Origin: Pascua guehoae | Taxonomy: Eukaryota; Basidiomycota; Tremellomycetes; Trichosporonales; Trichosporonaceae | Length of the DNA stretch: 64,000 nucleotides | Assembly (NCBI GenBank): GCA_001600415.1 | Contig: BCJX01000020.1 | Location: 273,836-337,835 of the forward strand | Reading direction: 5' to 3' | Part shown: positions 34,635-46,308 of the stretch, one piece after another | Layout: each line of letters starts with the position of its first letter | Numbering within the stretch: the stretch's first letter is position 1 | The notes under the pieces: model-generated | Databases searched by the model: none | Seen by the model: the letters and a program-made list of their open reading frames with translations, nothing else | Told to the model about the DNA's origin: nothing | Made by a program: the position numbers and the translations under genes

Positions 34635-36769
34635 ATGACGGCGTCCCCCGCCCCCACCCCCGCGACCTCGTTCTACGAGCAGGCGTACGACCCCGCGCGC
34701 GTCCTCGACTCGTCCGAGTTCAAGGTGCTCGCGCGCGACGACAAGGCGCTCAAGGACAAGAATGCAAACCTCGCCTGCGCGTACAATCCCGCCCACGAGG
34801 TGCACATGATTGCCAAGCCCAACCCGGAGCCGAGGGAGGGCGAGGTCATTGTTCATGTCCGCGCGACGGGGATCTGCGGGTGAGTCCGAGTTGGGAGGTT
34901 GGGTCTGGGCTGGGTGTCGTGGTGGTGTGGGGTGTCGCCGTGTTGGCTTTGGTGTCGTGGTGGTGTGCTGGGGTGTGGGCGAGCTGTCGACCCTGTTCGT
35001 GGGGGTGGAGTCGGCTCCGAGTGACGGTACCCACCTCGTCTCCCTACAGCCAACAAGTGACAAGGCGAGGTCAAACCGAAACACTCGGCCGTAGAACCCC
35101 ACAACTGACCCCAGATCCGACGTGCACTTCTGGAAGCACGGCCACATTGGCCCAACCATGATCGTGACCGACGAGTGTGGTGCGGGCCACGAGTCGGCCG
35201 GCGAGGTCATCAAGGTCGGCCAGGGCGTGTCGACCCTCAAGGTCGGGGACCGCGTCGCGATCGAGGCGGGTGTGCCGTGCTCCCAGGCCGACTGTGACCC
35301 GTGCCGTACGGGAAGGTACAATGCTTGTGAGTCGAGGTTATGTCGGCGAGGGAGGGCGATAGGGGCTGGTGCGATGGGTGGGGGTTGGCGTTGGCTGGTG
35401 CTTGGTGTTTGGCAGCCTGCCGCTTAGGCCTGTACAGTGTTCATCCATTTCTCTGCGTGGAAAAGGGCCAGGATTGCGACTCGGGAGGCGGTATGCCAGG
35501 CATAGGTGCCAGATGGCACTGGAAGGTAGTGTCCCGTGTCTAAATGGCATCTCGACTGCTTGTAAACGCTGCCACTCTCTACACCGCTCCAGGAGCGTCA
35601 CGACCACACGACTCCCTCTACAGACCACTAACGCCCAGGCCCCCGCGTCGTCTTCTTCTCCACCCCACCATACCACGGCACATTGACACGCTTCCACGCC
35701 CACCCCGCCGCGTGGCTCCACAAGCTCCCAGACAACATGAGCTACGAGGAGGGGTCGCTCTGCGAGCCACTCGCCGTTGCGCTGGCGGGCATCGAGCGCG
35801 CGGGTGTCCGCCTCGGTGACCCCGTCGTCATCTGGTGAGTGCCGTGAATTTGCTGGTCCGGTCCAGGACAGGCGCAGGTCAGAGTCTACTGCAAATTCTG
35901 GGAACCAAGAGAACACATCCTATTCAAACGAGTCTCTACGAGCCTCTTGAATTTGTCCAGCCCAGGCCAAAGAGACCACACCGCCTTCCAGTGTCCTCGT
36001 GATTTGTATCCCCCACCAAACTTGCTAACGCCCAGTGGCGCCGGCCCCATCGGCCTCGTGACCCTCCTCGCGGCCCACGCCGCGGGCTGCTACCCGATCG
36101 TCATCACCGACCTCTTCGAGTCGCGTCTCGAGTTTGCGAGGAAGATTGTCCCCGGCGTCCAGACCCTCGCCATTGAGCGCGGCGCCAAGCCTGAAGACGT
36201 CGCCGAGAAGATCAAGGCCAAGGCGGGCACGGGTATCCGCGTCGCGCTCGAGTGCACCGGCTTTGAGAGCTCGATCAAGACGGCCATCTACGTGAGTGCC
36301 AGACATTGTACGGGAGAACAGTATGAGCTGACGCCCAGTCGGTCGTGTTTGGCGGAAAGGTGTTCGTCATTGGTGTCGGACCATCGGAGCAGAATGTGAG
36401 TACAGTGGGTGGAAATCCCGAACTGGGGTTGTTGCATGACCGCTCGCCACATCCAGTACACGCCTGCGGTTGCAACCCAAGTCAAGGCCCGTCCCCACCG
36501 TCTCCGTGACCACTCCCCAGCATAACCCCACGCAACACCCCCCTAACCCCCAGTTCCCCTTCGGCTACCTCTCAGCCAACGAGATCGACCTCCAGTTCCA
36601 GTACCGCTACGCAAACCAGTACCCCAAGGCAATCCGTCTTGTGTCCGGCGGCCTCATCAACGTTAAGCCCCTCGTCACACACCGCTTCCCGCTCGAAAAC
36701 GCCGTCGACGCCTTCATGGTCGCGGCCGACCCGACACAGGGAGCGATCAAGGTGCAGATCACAGACTAG
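34635..36769 (+). CDS. L-arabinitol 4-dehydrogenase-like zinc polyol dehydrogenase (MDR family)
   Basis: Encodes 393 residues from six exons: 34635-34879, 35115-35326, 35639-35834, 36036-36291, 36339-36395, 36554-36769. Fungal LAD oxidises L-arabinitol to L-xylulose with NAD+ in the L-arabinose pathway. Seen: [17 protein letters not shown] with catalytic zinc Cys (about 81), GHESAGEVI (His 107, Glu 108), a structural-zinc cysteine cluster ([17 protein letters not shown]), [25 protein letters not shown] for NAD, and [15 protein letters not shown]. The STPP and LQFQYRY segments fit LAD better than xylitol or sorbitol dehydrogenase, but substrate is not proven. It has a ~55-residue N-terminal extension without targeting features. 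Introns of 235, 312, 201, 47 and 158 nt are mostly long. Confidence 0.85.
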
Positions 36770-37899
36770 ATGGGGGTGTACATTGTTTTGCCATGTGTGG
36801 TAGATTGGACTTTGGACTCTATGCATTTGGGTGAATACGGGACACTGGGCGTGCTGCCAGGTTGCATGTCGCTGTTGGTCTCTCCCGCTGCGGAGCGGCC
36901 ACCCCACCTTCCACCACGAATCCTCGTCCCCCTCGTCCCCCGCGTTCCCCTTCCTCTGGTCCCCACCACCACGCTCCGGTCCCCTTGTCCCTCGGTGTCC
37001 AGCCCTCCTGATCCCAATGGGGTGCAACCGTGGAAACTCGAATAAAGCCGCGCAACACACAGGCGCTACTCCAACTCGCGACCCTGGTAGTGTGGCGATG
37101 CAGCTGGGGAGACAGCTGGGGAGAACAACTGCAGTCGACATGCGCCGCCCACGCACGCAAAGACGTTCCCTTGGGCCGCAGTTAGATACCTTGGGCCTCT
37201 GGACGAGCGCTCGAGCGAGGACGTGGAAAGGTAGCGCTCGATGGCAGAGTAGTTGACAGAGGACAGCTACACAGAGTGGCCAGGCTCCTCATAGCATGCG
37301 AAGCAACCACAAAAGACTCTAAAGGGGGCTTCAAATCGTCCCAACTCTTGTAGTCGCTTGTTCAAAGTCATACGCCCATATGCCCATGTCCACCACACTA
37401 GTCAAAGGCGATGGGTGCAACTCGACCTCGAAACAACAACAAAAAGTTGGTGCCTACCCGGCCCTCTCTGCGCGCCTACGACTGTCCCGACCTCTTGGAG
37501 GGCCAATGCCAAACCAGCCAGACTGATCCGTTGCCGGCCTGTCTGCGCCACGTGGGCGGCAACTAGCTTGATCACCGATACGAAACCATGCATCGAGCTG
37601 TGAAGCTCGAGTGGGGATCGAACACTGGACCTAGAGGAGACTAATGTCGTACAATGGGCGCGCTGAAGAGGTGATTCCGTGAATAGAAATAAACACCTTC
37701 CCCAACCCGTCACAGGTATTAACAACTTAATTTTGTGCCCCATGTCCATGCCCAGTCACGGCCAGCAGGTCTGGGTCGAGGCAATGCTTAAATGGTCCCA
37801 CACATTAGCTGTTTGCGTTTGAATGTGGGTGAATGTTGGTTGTCTGCTGACCCAACTCACTTGCAACATCAATCACATCCACTTGACCACCAACCCACC
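36770..37899. other. Spacer upstream of RBM22/Slt11
   Basis: About 1.1 kb. A short hairpin-forming GAGCTGTGAAGCTC lies near 37598, beside a B-box-like ATCGAAC that does not fold into a tRNA. No gene seen. Confidence 0.4.
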
Positions 37900-39522
37900 A
37901 TGCCACCAAAGCACGATATCAACGTGAGCTGTCATCCACTGATCGATAGGGGTCAAGCTCACACCTGCAGAAAGTCGGCTCTGAGAGCTCAGACTTTCCT
38001 ATTCTGTGAGTACGCGCGCGCCGGCGGCGAGCTGACAACAGTTGCGAGACATGTGAGCGGCAAACCGTCCCCACCTGGATGTCACTAACCACAGGCCTTG
38101 GACCCAACCCCTATGTGCGAATGGTGCGTATCCTGCGCCCAATTACGTCTTGCCTGTTGTTCCCCTCCATTCCCCCCTCCACATCAGCTGAGGGTTCCTG
38201 TGTGGCTCAGCTGACACGCAGACCAAGCAAGAGTTTGGGCAAGAGTGCAAGATCTGCAACCGGCCGTTTACAGTGTTCCGGTGGAACCCGGGGCAGGGCG
38301 GGCGGTTTAAAAAGACCGAGGTGTGCACGACGTGCGCAAAGATCAAGGGCGTGTGCCAGACGTGCCTGCTGGATCTCGAGTACGGCCTGCCGGTGCAGGT
38401 GCGCGACGCGGCGCTGGGGAGGAAGAACCAGGCGCCGACGAGCGATATCAACAAGCGTGAGTCGAGAGGAGTTTGGGCAGGGCTGGGCATGTGTGCTCGT
38501 GTGCCGGGTGGTATGAGCACCGCGGGGCGTGGTGTAGGCTGTCGACGTTGTGGGGTAGTGGGGGCTGTGGATGTACGGGCTCGCGCGAGGCCCTTTTGAT
38601 GAGTCACCGCGCAGTCACCACCAGTACACAGCCTCATCTCGGAACCTTCCCTCCTCATTCACGCGCGCTGTGGGGCAACCCCGGCTGACATGCAGAATAC
38701 TACATCCAAAACCTCGAGGCGCAAATGTCCGACTCGCCCGACGGCCTCGCCTTCGATGCGCAGGCTGCCAACGCGGCCGGACGCGAAATGCTGAAAAAGC
38801 TCGCGCGTACCGACCCCCACTACAAGCGCAACCGGCCGCACATTTGCTCCTTTTTCGTAAAGGGCGAGTGCAAGCGCGGCGCAGAGTGTCCCTTCCGCCA
38901 CGAACTGCCAAAGGAGGGCGAGGGCAAGGGCAACGTCGCGCAGAGCATGCAGGACAGGTACTATGGGCGCAACGACCCGGTCGCGCGCAAGGTGCTCGGG
39001 ACCGTCGCCGAGAGCAAGGGGCTCAAGGCGCCAGAGGACAAGTCGATCGTGAGTGGTGGCCTCCTCCCCTTTGGACTTTGACTCTAGCTGACACCCACCT
39101 AGACGACACTCTTGTTCCTCGGCCTCCCGCCCGCGGCTACCGAGGGCGAGGTGCGCGCAGCACTCAAGATTGCCGTGCCGTCCGTCGAGCCCAGCCAAAT
39201 ACGTTCAGTGTCCATCGTCGAGGCTAGCCGTGAGTTGTCGAGTCGAGAGCAATTGTGCTCGGTTCAGGACCCAACGAGCGTGACTCGTTCAGCCCCGGCC
39301 CATCACGCACATGTACCTGCTACATTCCTCCCTCGTGTCCCGGCTTTTTACTCACCCCCAGACTGCGCGTTTATCAACTTCAACGACCGCGTCACGGCCG
39401 AGCGCGCGGCAGGAGCAATTGCCGCCCAGGACGGCATCGAGATCAAGGACAAGAAGGCAAAGGTGGTCTGGGGACGCGCGCGCGCAAGCAAGGGCAAGGC
39501 GCCAGTAAAGAGTGTTGCGTAG
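37900..39522 (+). CDS. SLT11: Pre-mRNA splicing factor RBM22/Slt11 (Ecm2)
   Basis: Encodes 324 residues from eight exons: 37900-37923, 37971-38005, 38042-38052, 38095-38123, 38222-38456, 38696-39048, 39103-39229, 39362-39522. This spliceosomal NTC-related protein contacts U6 snRNA and the intron in the active spliceosome. Order of domains: [20 protein letters not shown] zinc ribbon, [13 protein letters not shown] and [20 protein letters not shown], then a CCCH finger ([19 protein letters not shown]). An RRM follows ([19 protein letters not shown], then [19 protein letters not shown]). Exon 3 is 11 nt. The gene has seven introns, five of them 36-98 nt. C-terminal tails in other species are longer. 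Confidence 0.95.
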
Positions 39523-40043
39523 ATGTTGTAGACGCATGTATTTATATCCTTGGTGAGAGCGTGCTCGTGTTGTGTTCGCCGCGGACGCGAGGCAGTATAC
39601 GGCTCTTAACCGCCTTGACCGTCGCACCTGTGCGATACCATGCCACCTGGGTTGTCGCCTCTCGCCTGCCATCATTGCCCGTCGTCCTGCGATCCTGCAG
39701 TCGGCAGCTGGCGATCAAGTTCTTCCCAAGGCTCAATGCTGGGCTAAATGAGGGCTGAGGGCTCCCCGCACCAACAGCACAGCTCTTGCAGTGAGTATCA
39801 ACATCAACTCCACTCATGGACCACATCAGCCCCAGTTTGGTACCACTACGTGGCTAACTGTCAGTTGTGGGGCGCAAGCCCTCCAAAGTGGTTGACGGAG
39901 CAAGGTAGGGAAGGTGGGAAGAGTCAGCCGGCTCTCTAACCAAGAGGGTCCGTGGCCTGAACCCGCACTGCGGCAGTGGCACTGCATGCATGGTGAACAA
40001 CACTCTATCTCGACTCTGGTATGACACGGATTCTTGGTTTAGC
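39523..40043. other. Convergent spacer, RBM22 / UBX protein
   Basis: About 520 bp between facing stops. No gene or repeat seen. Confidence 0.45.
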
Positions 40044-41749
40044 CTAGTCGCTGAGGACTTCTTCCTCGTCGTCCTCGCTGTCGTCGCCATTAGCGGCCCG
40101 TGCGGCCCGAATCTCTGCGTCTCCCCAGTCGCCTCCGGGGATCTTTTCGGCAAAGAGGGCGCCGCCGGCCTGCTTGACGTTTGCCCAGACCGTTTCGCCG
40201 CCTTGCTCGACGAGCTCGACCTCGCGGCGGGGATAACTAGTGACGAGGCGGAATCCCCAGGCGTGGTTGTAGCCCGGTGGCGGGGCGTCTGGGTCATCCT
40301 CTGGCCTGCACTCGGGCGGGATGAGGCGTGTCTCTGCAAAGACAAAGAGCGGGAGGGTGGACTGGCCCGGGGTGAACTGGTACACGTGGCGGTCGGCGTT
40401 GATGGGCGTGCGGAGGGCGACGCGGACGGGCCCCGCCGAAGGCGTGAGGAGATGCTTCCTGGCGTACCGGCGCCAGAGCGCGCGGTCCTCTACGGCCTTT
40501 GCCTTTGCTGCTGCGTCGCGCTCGGCGCGCTCGCGCTGGACGCGTTCGAGCTCTGCGGCGGCACGCGCAGCGGCGAGGCGCTCGCGGTCCTTGCGCTCGG
40601 CGTCGCGGAACGCCCGGTCCTGCTCTTCCCGGAGGTGCCGAGCTTCTTCGAGCGTGAGCCGCTCGCGGCGGAGGCGCTGGAGGAAGGCGTTTGTGCGCGG
40701 GAGCACCGACGTGGTGATGGTCTGGAGAAGGGCGGGCGTCGACGTCGTCGTCCCCGGAGGGCCGGCAATGGTGGACAGGATCGTCAGGCGCGGCGTCCCC
40801 GAGTTTTGCACAGGCAGCAACGACGTAAACGTGAGCGCGGGGTAGGTTGTCGTGAGCAGCGTCTGCGACACCATGTATCCCTCGCGCGACCCAATGTCGG
40901 CTGCCCAGATTAAAATGTCGTGTTCCTTCAGACACCGCACAAACTCGGGGTCGGCGAGCACGTCGCGCTTGAACTCTTCGTCGTCCTCGTGCTCGCTGCA
41001 CACCAGCACAACGAGCCCCACCTTGCCCTGTTTCCGCACCTCGGACAGGAAATCCCGGTACGGCCCAATCCACAGGTCGGGAAGTGTCCCCGCCGCCGCC
41101 GACCCGCCCGTCAGCGTCTCGAGATCGCGTACAAACCGCATCGATGCCGTCGTCGGGTCTCGCGGACCCCGAGGCGGCCCCCGCACAGGCGGCGGGAGAA
41201 GGAACCGCGGCAGGTGTGGGAGCAGCGACAGCGGCACAAAGTTCCGGACTGCAGGTCAGCTCTGTTGGCGAATGCAGGTTAGCTGACGCACTGAAAAAGT
41301 ACCATGCCCCAGTGAGGAGGCCTGCAATAAACGAAAACGGCCATGCAAACGTCTCCCACAATCCGAGCCCCGCTGATCCTGGCCGCGCCCGCGGGGTCGG
41401 ACGCCTCCGCCCCAGCGCCAGCTCGCCGTCCATTTGCGAGCCTTCAGTCTCCGCTTTCCGCGACGGCCCAGCACCGCTCGCACTCGTGCTCGAGCCGGCG
41501 TCGGCGCCCCCAGAGAAGATCTGGTTTACTGTGCGCTGAAAGTCAGCACTACTGACAAAAGCCGCTAATTTGTGGACTCGGGGTGCAAGGACATAAAGTC
41601 ACGGCACACAACAACCCAAAGCTCACCTCAACATCCCATCCGTTCTCTCGCAAGAGGCGCTCGTCGCGGGCGCGCGCAGCCTCTGTCGTGGATGCGGTAA
41701 TGGACCAGACCTGGTCGAGCGCAGCGGCCTGCGCTGGTGTGCGTGACAT
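40044..41749 (-). CDS. UBX-domain protein, FAF2/UBXD8 (Ubx2-like) ERAD factor
   Basis: Encodes 523 residues from three exons: 41749-41627, 41535-41292, 41248-40044. FAF2-type proteins recruit Cdc48/p97 to the ER membrane and lipid droplets. Order: N-terminal UBA-like helices (residues 8-50), a hydrophobic hairpin (GLWETFAWPFSFIAGLLTGA, about 100-125), a UAS thioredoxin-like domain (GLVVLVCSEHEDDEEFKRDV, ILIWAADIGSREGYMVSQ), a charged coiled coil (RLRRERLTLEEARHLREEQD), and a C-terminal UBX domain (VRVALRTPINADRHVYQF, GFRLVTSYPRREV). The end is acidic. The true ATG is at 41749; the preceding codons have no ATG. Introns are 91 and 43 nt. Confidence 0.9.
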
Positions 41750-42856
41750 TGCGCTGGACACCGGCGTGGGGAGGTGTCAGTGTGCAGTGTGTGCGTGTGT
41801 TGTGGTTGGTGGGTAGTGGATGGTGGTGAGTGAATGAGTGTGCGATGGATGTTGGGACTTGGTTCGACGTGGTCGATAGTAGCTCGTCATTGGGGTGGGG
41901 GTCACGTCACGCCCCCCTTGTCTCCGCCCGGCCGGCTCAGCCCCTTGACGCCCTTGGCTCAGCACTGAGTCACAGTGGGACATTACAGTAGGCTAAAACT
42001 AATGCGGCAGCTAATTTGAAATTTCAGGGCCGTGATGATTAGAAACTGAATTCCGTCAAAAGTCTGCCCACGTGCAGATGTTGGGGCCCCACGCATCCTC
42101 ATGTCACGTGGCAGCAGCAACGCCGGACCGGTCGCCCGGCCGGCGGTGGACCTTCTTTCGTTGGGCACAACGCACAACGACCGTTCCAACATCCAACACC
42201 ACAACAACATTAATCGATTGGCGCGACAAGAGAGATTGGATGGGCCAAACATGAGCTCGGCAATATGCCATAACAGAAACGAACTTACGCAATATTGGGA
42301 AGGAACAAACCCTGCGAGCTGATGTTGGCCAGTGACCATCGTGGCCAGTCCGGCGAGCCTCCGTGGACACATTTTGCATCTAGGCCCTAGACGTACCAAT
42401 CATCAGCGGCAAAGTTCTAGGAGTAAGCACTCGGTCTCACACGCTATAATTTATTCTCATCGTCCACCACCCACTAATGACGTACCCTAGCTACAGCGCT
42501 TCAGGGGGACTGCCTTCGGCTAGGATGCAAGTGTTGGATCCTGGCGGGTCGCGTCTGCGTTCCCTCCCCCAATGCACAACCTGCTACAACTGTCCCCGGA
42601 AGCAAAGACACTCCGACGACAACGGCGTGCTACATGTGACCTACAAGTCACAGATCCGCCCTATCGCTCGCCGGCTTCCGCAACACCCAGTACAGTGCCC
42701 TTGAGTGGCCTTGGAAATGATCCGACAGAGGTAAGGCTCGGCATCCTGCAGCCTGACCCGTCGTCCACGCCGCTCTCCTCAATCCGTTCGCAGCTGTGAT
42801 TCGAGAACGGCACAAATCCAAACCTCCCCACCGAGCGTGGTGGGCCTCCAGCAACG
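41750..42856. other. Spacer upstream of UBX protein and tRNA-Gly
   Basis: About 1.1 kb; the left end has GTGTG-rich sequence likely in the UBX 5' UTR. No gene seen. Confidence 0.4.
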
Positions 42857-42969
42857 ACATTGTTGGTGAAACGGTATCATGCGTCGTTGCCATCGAATGC
42901 TTCCTCAACACCAGAGGAGGTGTCATCGCTACCATCGACGCGGCAGGGGTTCGACTCCCTTACAATGTA
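42857..42969 (+). tRNA. tRNA-Gly (GCC), with 42-nt intron
   Basis: Acceptor arms ACATTGT/ACAATGT pair perfectly. The D arm is GTGAAACGGTATCAT and the T arm AGGGG-TTCGACT-CCCTT. The anticodon stem CGTCG/CGACG encloses TTGCCA, followed by a 42-nt intron (42893-42934) and T38. A TTGTTTT tract lies downstream. Shifting the stem by one pair would give anticodon TGC (Ala), but the D-arm spacing favours Gly. Confidence 0.82.
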
Positions 42970-43685
42970 CTCTAGCTCTTGTTTTGCAGATTCTGACGGC
43001 CCTTGAGGGGATGGGTTTGTGTTTTATGGAAACTGGCAGCGTCTGTACCACCAACTCGGATTGCCTTGCAGTTGGCAACACACCAGTGGGCGACTCAGAC
43101 CCTCGTTTTTTTCATGGTGGGGGTCCTAAACTTCAGGTGTTGGCGGCACGGAGGATTGTCGAGCCGGAAAGGAGAGTCTGCTATAGGTATCTTTGGACCG
43201 AGGGACGAATTTGATGTTATGGTCATTCGTTGGAGGGCAGTGGCCCTCTTCGTAGAGTAGCGCAGTCACGAACGCTTAGTGGGAGTCATTGTCATCTGCG
43301 CTCATCGCAGGCAGCATCAGATAACATCAACGTGAATGCATCTTTTCGTCCAACCACGAAACTTGAGTAAGTCACTGCGATCCTGACCACACCGTTCGTC
43401 ATGCACATTCATCCATTGACCAGCAGTCGAGCACGAGGGAGAGTCAGCACCAACCGACAGCGGGTTCTAGAGACATTTGGGAAAGTGGTTTCTACCAGCC
43501 GTAGAAGCGGCATTTACAGCTTGGCATTCAGCATCATGACTCGGCACTGTACATTAAAGCTATTTCATATGGAGATACTCGAACCACAACTTCACTTTTC
43601 TCCTTGGCACATCGGTAGTGTTCGTTCTGACAGCGTGCGTTTTTTCGTCTTTCGCTCGAAATGGAGCGAACGGAACGTCGCGCCC
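42970..43685. other. Spacer, tRNA-Gly to ricin-like gene
   Basis: About 700 bp. Nothing recognisable; it should include the 3' UTR of the minus-strand gene. Confidence 0.4.
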
Positions 43686-44405
43686 CTAGGAAATCACAGT
43701 CCAGTCGGTCGGCATCCAGATCTGGTTGGGGTTACTCGAGTCGCACTCCCACATGTGCACCTTGTTGCCGTCTTCGAGCCGTCCGCCTGCGTTGTCCATG
43801 CAGTAGACTGCCATCAGCACAACGTGACGAGCCTTGGGTGGGGTGGTATGGGGGGAGAGGGGAGGACTCACAGGTAGGGTCGAGCCTGAAGCGCCAGTTG
43901 TGGTTCCTCCAGATCTTGCTCCTGCCGTCGAGTTTGCCTGAGCAGCGCTGGCACATTTCCTTGAGCGTGTTCGCGGGCGGGGGGCAGGCGGTGAGCGTGA
44001 GCTCGAGGCCGTTGTACGCTGCTGTGTCAGCATGGGAAAATGGGAAAAGCGTGGTCTAGACGGGGGCAGTTGGCAGGAGGCTGGACGCACGCTCTTCCGG
44101 GGCCGTGATGCACAGGTCGCTCTCGTAGGCGCGGAGGTATTGGCGGCCCTGGTCGTCGGCCTCGTCCGCGTGCGGACTCCAGTAGAACGACTTGTCGTGG
44201 ATGTCGCACGCGCGGCTGTGTGGTCAGCTGGGTTTCAATGACAGTGAGATATTCGAATGGGGGCGGTGACGCACAGTTCGACGCGGCGCGTATCCACGAG
44301 GGCGTGCAGGCAATATTCCTGCGAGCCCTGCGGGCTGTACGTGACCGGCTGCTCGGCGGCGGCGAGGGCGAGATAGAGCGGCGCGAGGAGGATAACGAGG
44401 AGCAT
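43686..44405 (-). CDS. Secreted ricin-B-like (beta-trefoil) protein
   Basis: Encodes 175 residues from four exons: 44405-44275, 44215-44091, 44021-43872, 43807-43686. A signal peptide (MLLVILLAPLYLALAAAE) is followed by a single domain with trefoil-type repeats. The clearest is YCMDNAGGRLEDGNKVHMWE, followed by a QxW motif (NPNQIW). Earlier repeats contain DLCITAP and WRNHNWRFRLDP. Such domains bind carbohydrate; no catalytic or toxin A-chain region is present, so this is a lectin-like secreted protein and not a ricin. Cysteines are frequent (CPPPANTLKEMCQRCSG), which suits a secreted fold. The acceptor of exon 3 is CAGCAG, so one residue may be alternatively included. Confidence 0.75.
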
Positions 44406-45595
44406 GGTGGGGTAAGTGGTGAGAGGACGAATGAGGGTGAAAGTCGGGTTGGGAATGCCTCTTAAACAGTGTTAGTGGAACAGTGAGCGGTCACCACAGC
44501 TGTCAGCTGCCCAACACGATGCCGTGAGAACGAAGCACGGTCCAGGGGATCCTGCAAGAACCTGCCGAGTGCTCCCGTCTGCTTGGCGGGAACCCCCATG
44601 TTCCCTTCTCACTAGAAGCGACAGCGATACGGGAGCACAGGAGCGTTCTGGTGGGGTCACTCTCTTTGTGGCTCTCGAGACTACCAACTCGGGGTCATGA
44701 TCACACGTCGAGGCTTGGCGCAGATCCCGTGTCAGCCCGAGTGTCGCCAGCACGTACTCCCTATTCCTGAGCAAATCCAGAGACAAGAATGGCTGGGGAC
44801 GTCACCTCACGCCATAACAGTTGTTGAAACTCGATCGCACGCTCGGGAGTAGTAAAGGTGGTTGTTAAGGTTGGGTACCTAGCCATCCCGCCGCGTCACA
44901 CGACACGTTTCAGCAGTCGCCGGAAAATGTTCAGACGCCTTCTCTGTTCTTGGCATTCCGCCGATATGTGTGCGGTCACGCGCCGAGAACATCGTCTGCG
45001 GTGGCTGGATAGCTCGGTAGCTCGGTAGCTCGGCGTTCACGAGTCATCAGCGTCCTATCGGCCAAGATGTCGAGAGGGCGTACCTGACCTCGGGACCGTG
45101 TTGCGTCTCGTACGCGTTGTGGCGCACATGGTCCCGTTGGGTGGGCAGAGTTTCATGAGGGTGATAGTTTGTATTATGATATCGTTTCATGCTCTTGAGA
45201 TGCCGTGGCCTGCTTTGGACTGCGTACCTGGGCGTCGCAGCAACCGGCAACTGGGTTGGATCGAGTTGCTTTCCACCCCATGCTGGTATCGTGAGTACTA
45301 CTAGTGGTGTCGAGTTCACGATCAATCTGCCACTTTGCGCCACTCGCACCTGTTCAGGGTTTCCCACGTGGATCCTGCCCGATCTGGTTCCGCGTTGCCT
45401 CCGCTCGGCCCCCACACCACGGTTTTTGCCACCCAAATGATGATTGTTTCCAGTTAACTTCAAACCAACTTGCTCCTGTATAAAAAAGCTGTGGCCCAGC
45501 TCCCAGCCGCCGCACCTCTTCGACGCGAACTCGACCTCGCTCCTACCTCGACACCCCGGCCTCGAACTACCCCCCTTCCCCCTTTCCCCCGCACG
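44406..45595. promoter_or_regulatory. Divergent promoter region, ricin-like gene / DPH3
   Basis: About 1.2 kb between head-to-head genes. It has AGCTCGGT triplicated at about 45009-45033 and a TATA-like TGTATAAAAAA at about 45477-45487, some 115 bp before the DPH3 ATG. No gene seen. Confidence 0.5.
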
Positions 45596-46308
45596 ATGGT
45601 GTCCTACTACGACGAACTCGAGATTGAAGACTTTGCATGGGACGACGAGGCAAAGGTGTACCACTACCCGTGCCCGTGCGGCGACCGGTTTGAGATTTCA
45701 AAGGCGCAGCTGCGCGACGGCGAGGAGATTGCGACGTGTCCCAGCTGCTCGTTGATTGTGCGGGTCATCTACGACTATGTGAGTGTGGTTGGGCGGGGGG
45801 CGTGGAGCTGGAGGATTCGGGAGTACGGGGTTGGGAGTAATGTGCCTCTCTCTCGGACTGGGATGGAAGGGCGAGGGATCCAGCAGCAAGCTGGCGTTGG
45901 TGTCGTCTAGTATCTGCAGCCGCAGAGCACGCCGGAAGCGTGTGCCATACCGAGACACGGCGAAGCAACCTCACACCACACGCGTACCATTTACATTGGA
46001 CGAAAGCTGACGCCCAGCTCGACTGGGAAGACTACGAGACATCCGACGAGGAAGCCGCCTCTGGCGAGGAGGAGGACGACGAGTCAGACGACGACGCCTA
46101 CGACACACCCGCGAGCTCCCTCCCCGCGACGCCCGCCAAGAAGGGCGCCGACCTCCCCGCCGTGCCCAGCGAGGGGCAGCCTGGCGCTGCCGGGCCGAGC
46201 TCTCGCCCTTCGTCCTCGTCCACCCCCGCACCTGCTCCTCCCGCGTCGGGGTCGTCTGTCCCAGCGTCCGCCCTGGCAGCTGCCGTCGACAAGCTCGCGA
46301 TCCAATGA
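45596..46308 (+). CDS. DPH3: Diphthamide biosynthesis protein 3 (CSL zinc finger), with long acidic tail
   Basis: Encodes 157 residues from exons 45596-45778 and 46018-46308. Dph3/Kti11 is the iron-binding electron donor to Dph1-Dph2 in diphthamide synthesis on eEF2 and also serves Elongator-linked tRNA modification. Seen: [20 protein letters not shown], then the zinc/iron ligands C26 and C28 ([11 protein letters not shown]) and C48 and C51 ([15 protein letters not shown]). The family is usually about 80 residues; here exon 2 adds a ~75-residue acidic and Pro/Ser/Ala-rich tail ([19 protein letters not shown]) ending DKLAIQ. The 239-nt intron falls just after the core domain. Confidence 0.94.

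Noticed and set aside
37590..37650. B-box-like ATCGAAC suggesting a minus-strand tRNA.
   Set aside because: T stem and acceptor do not pair and there is no A-box at the right distance.
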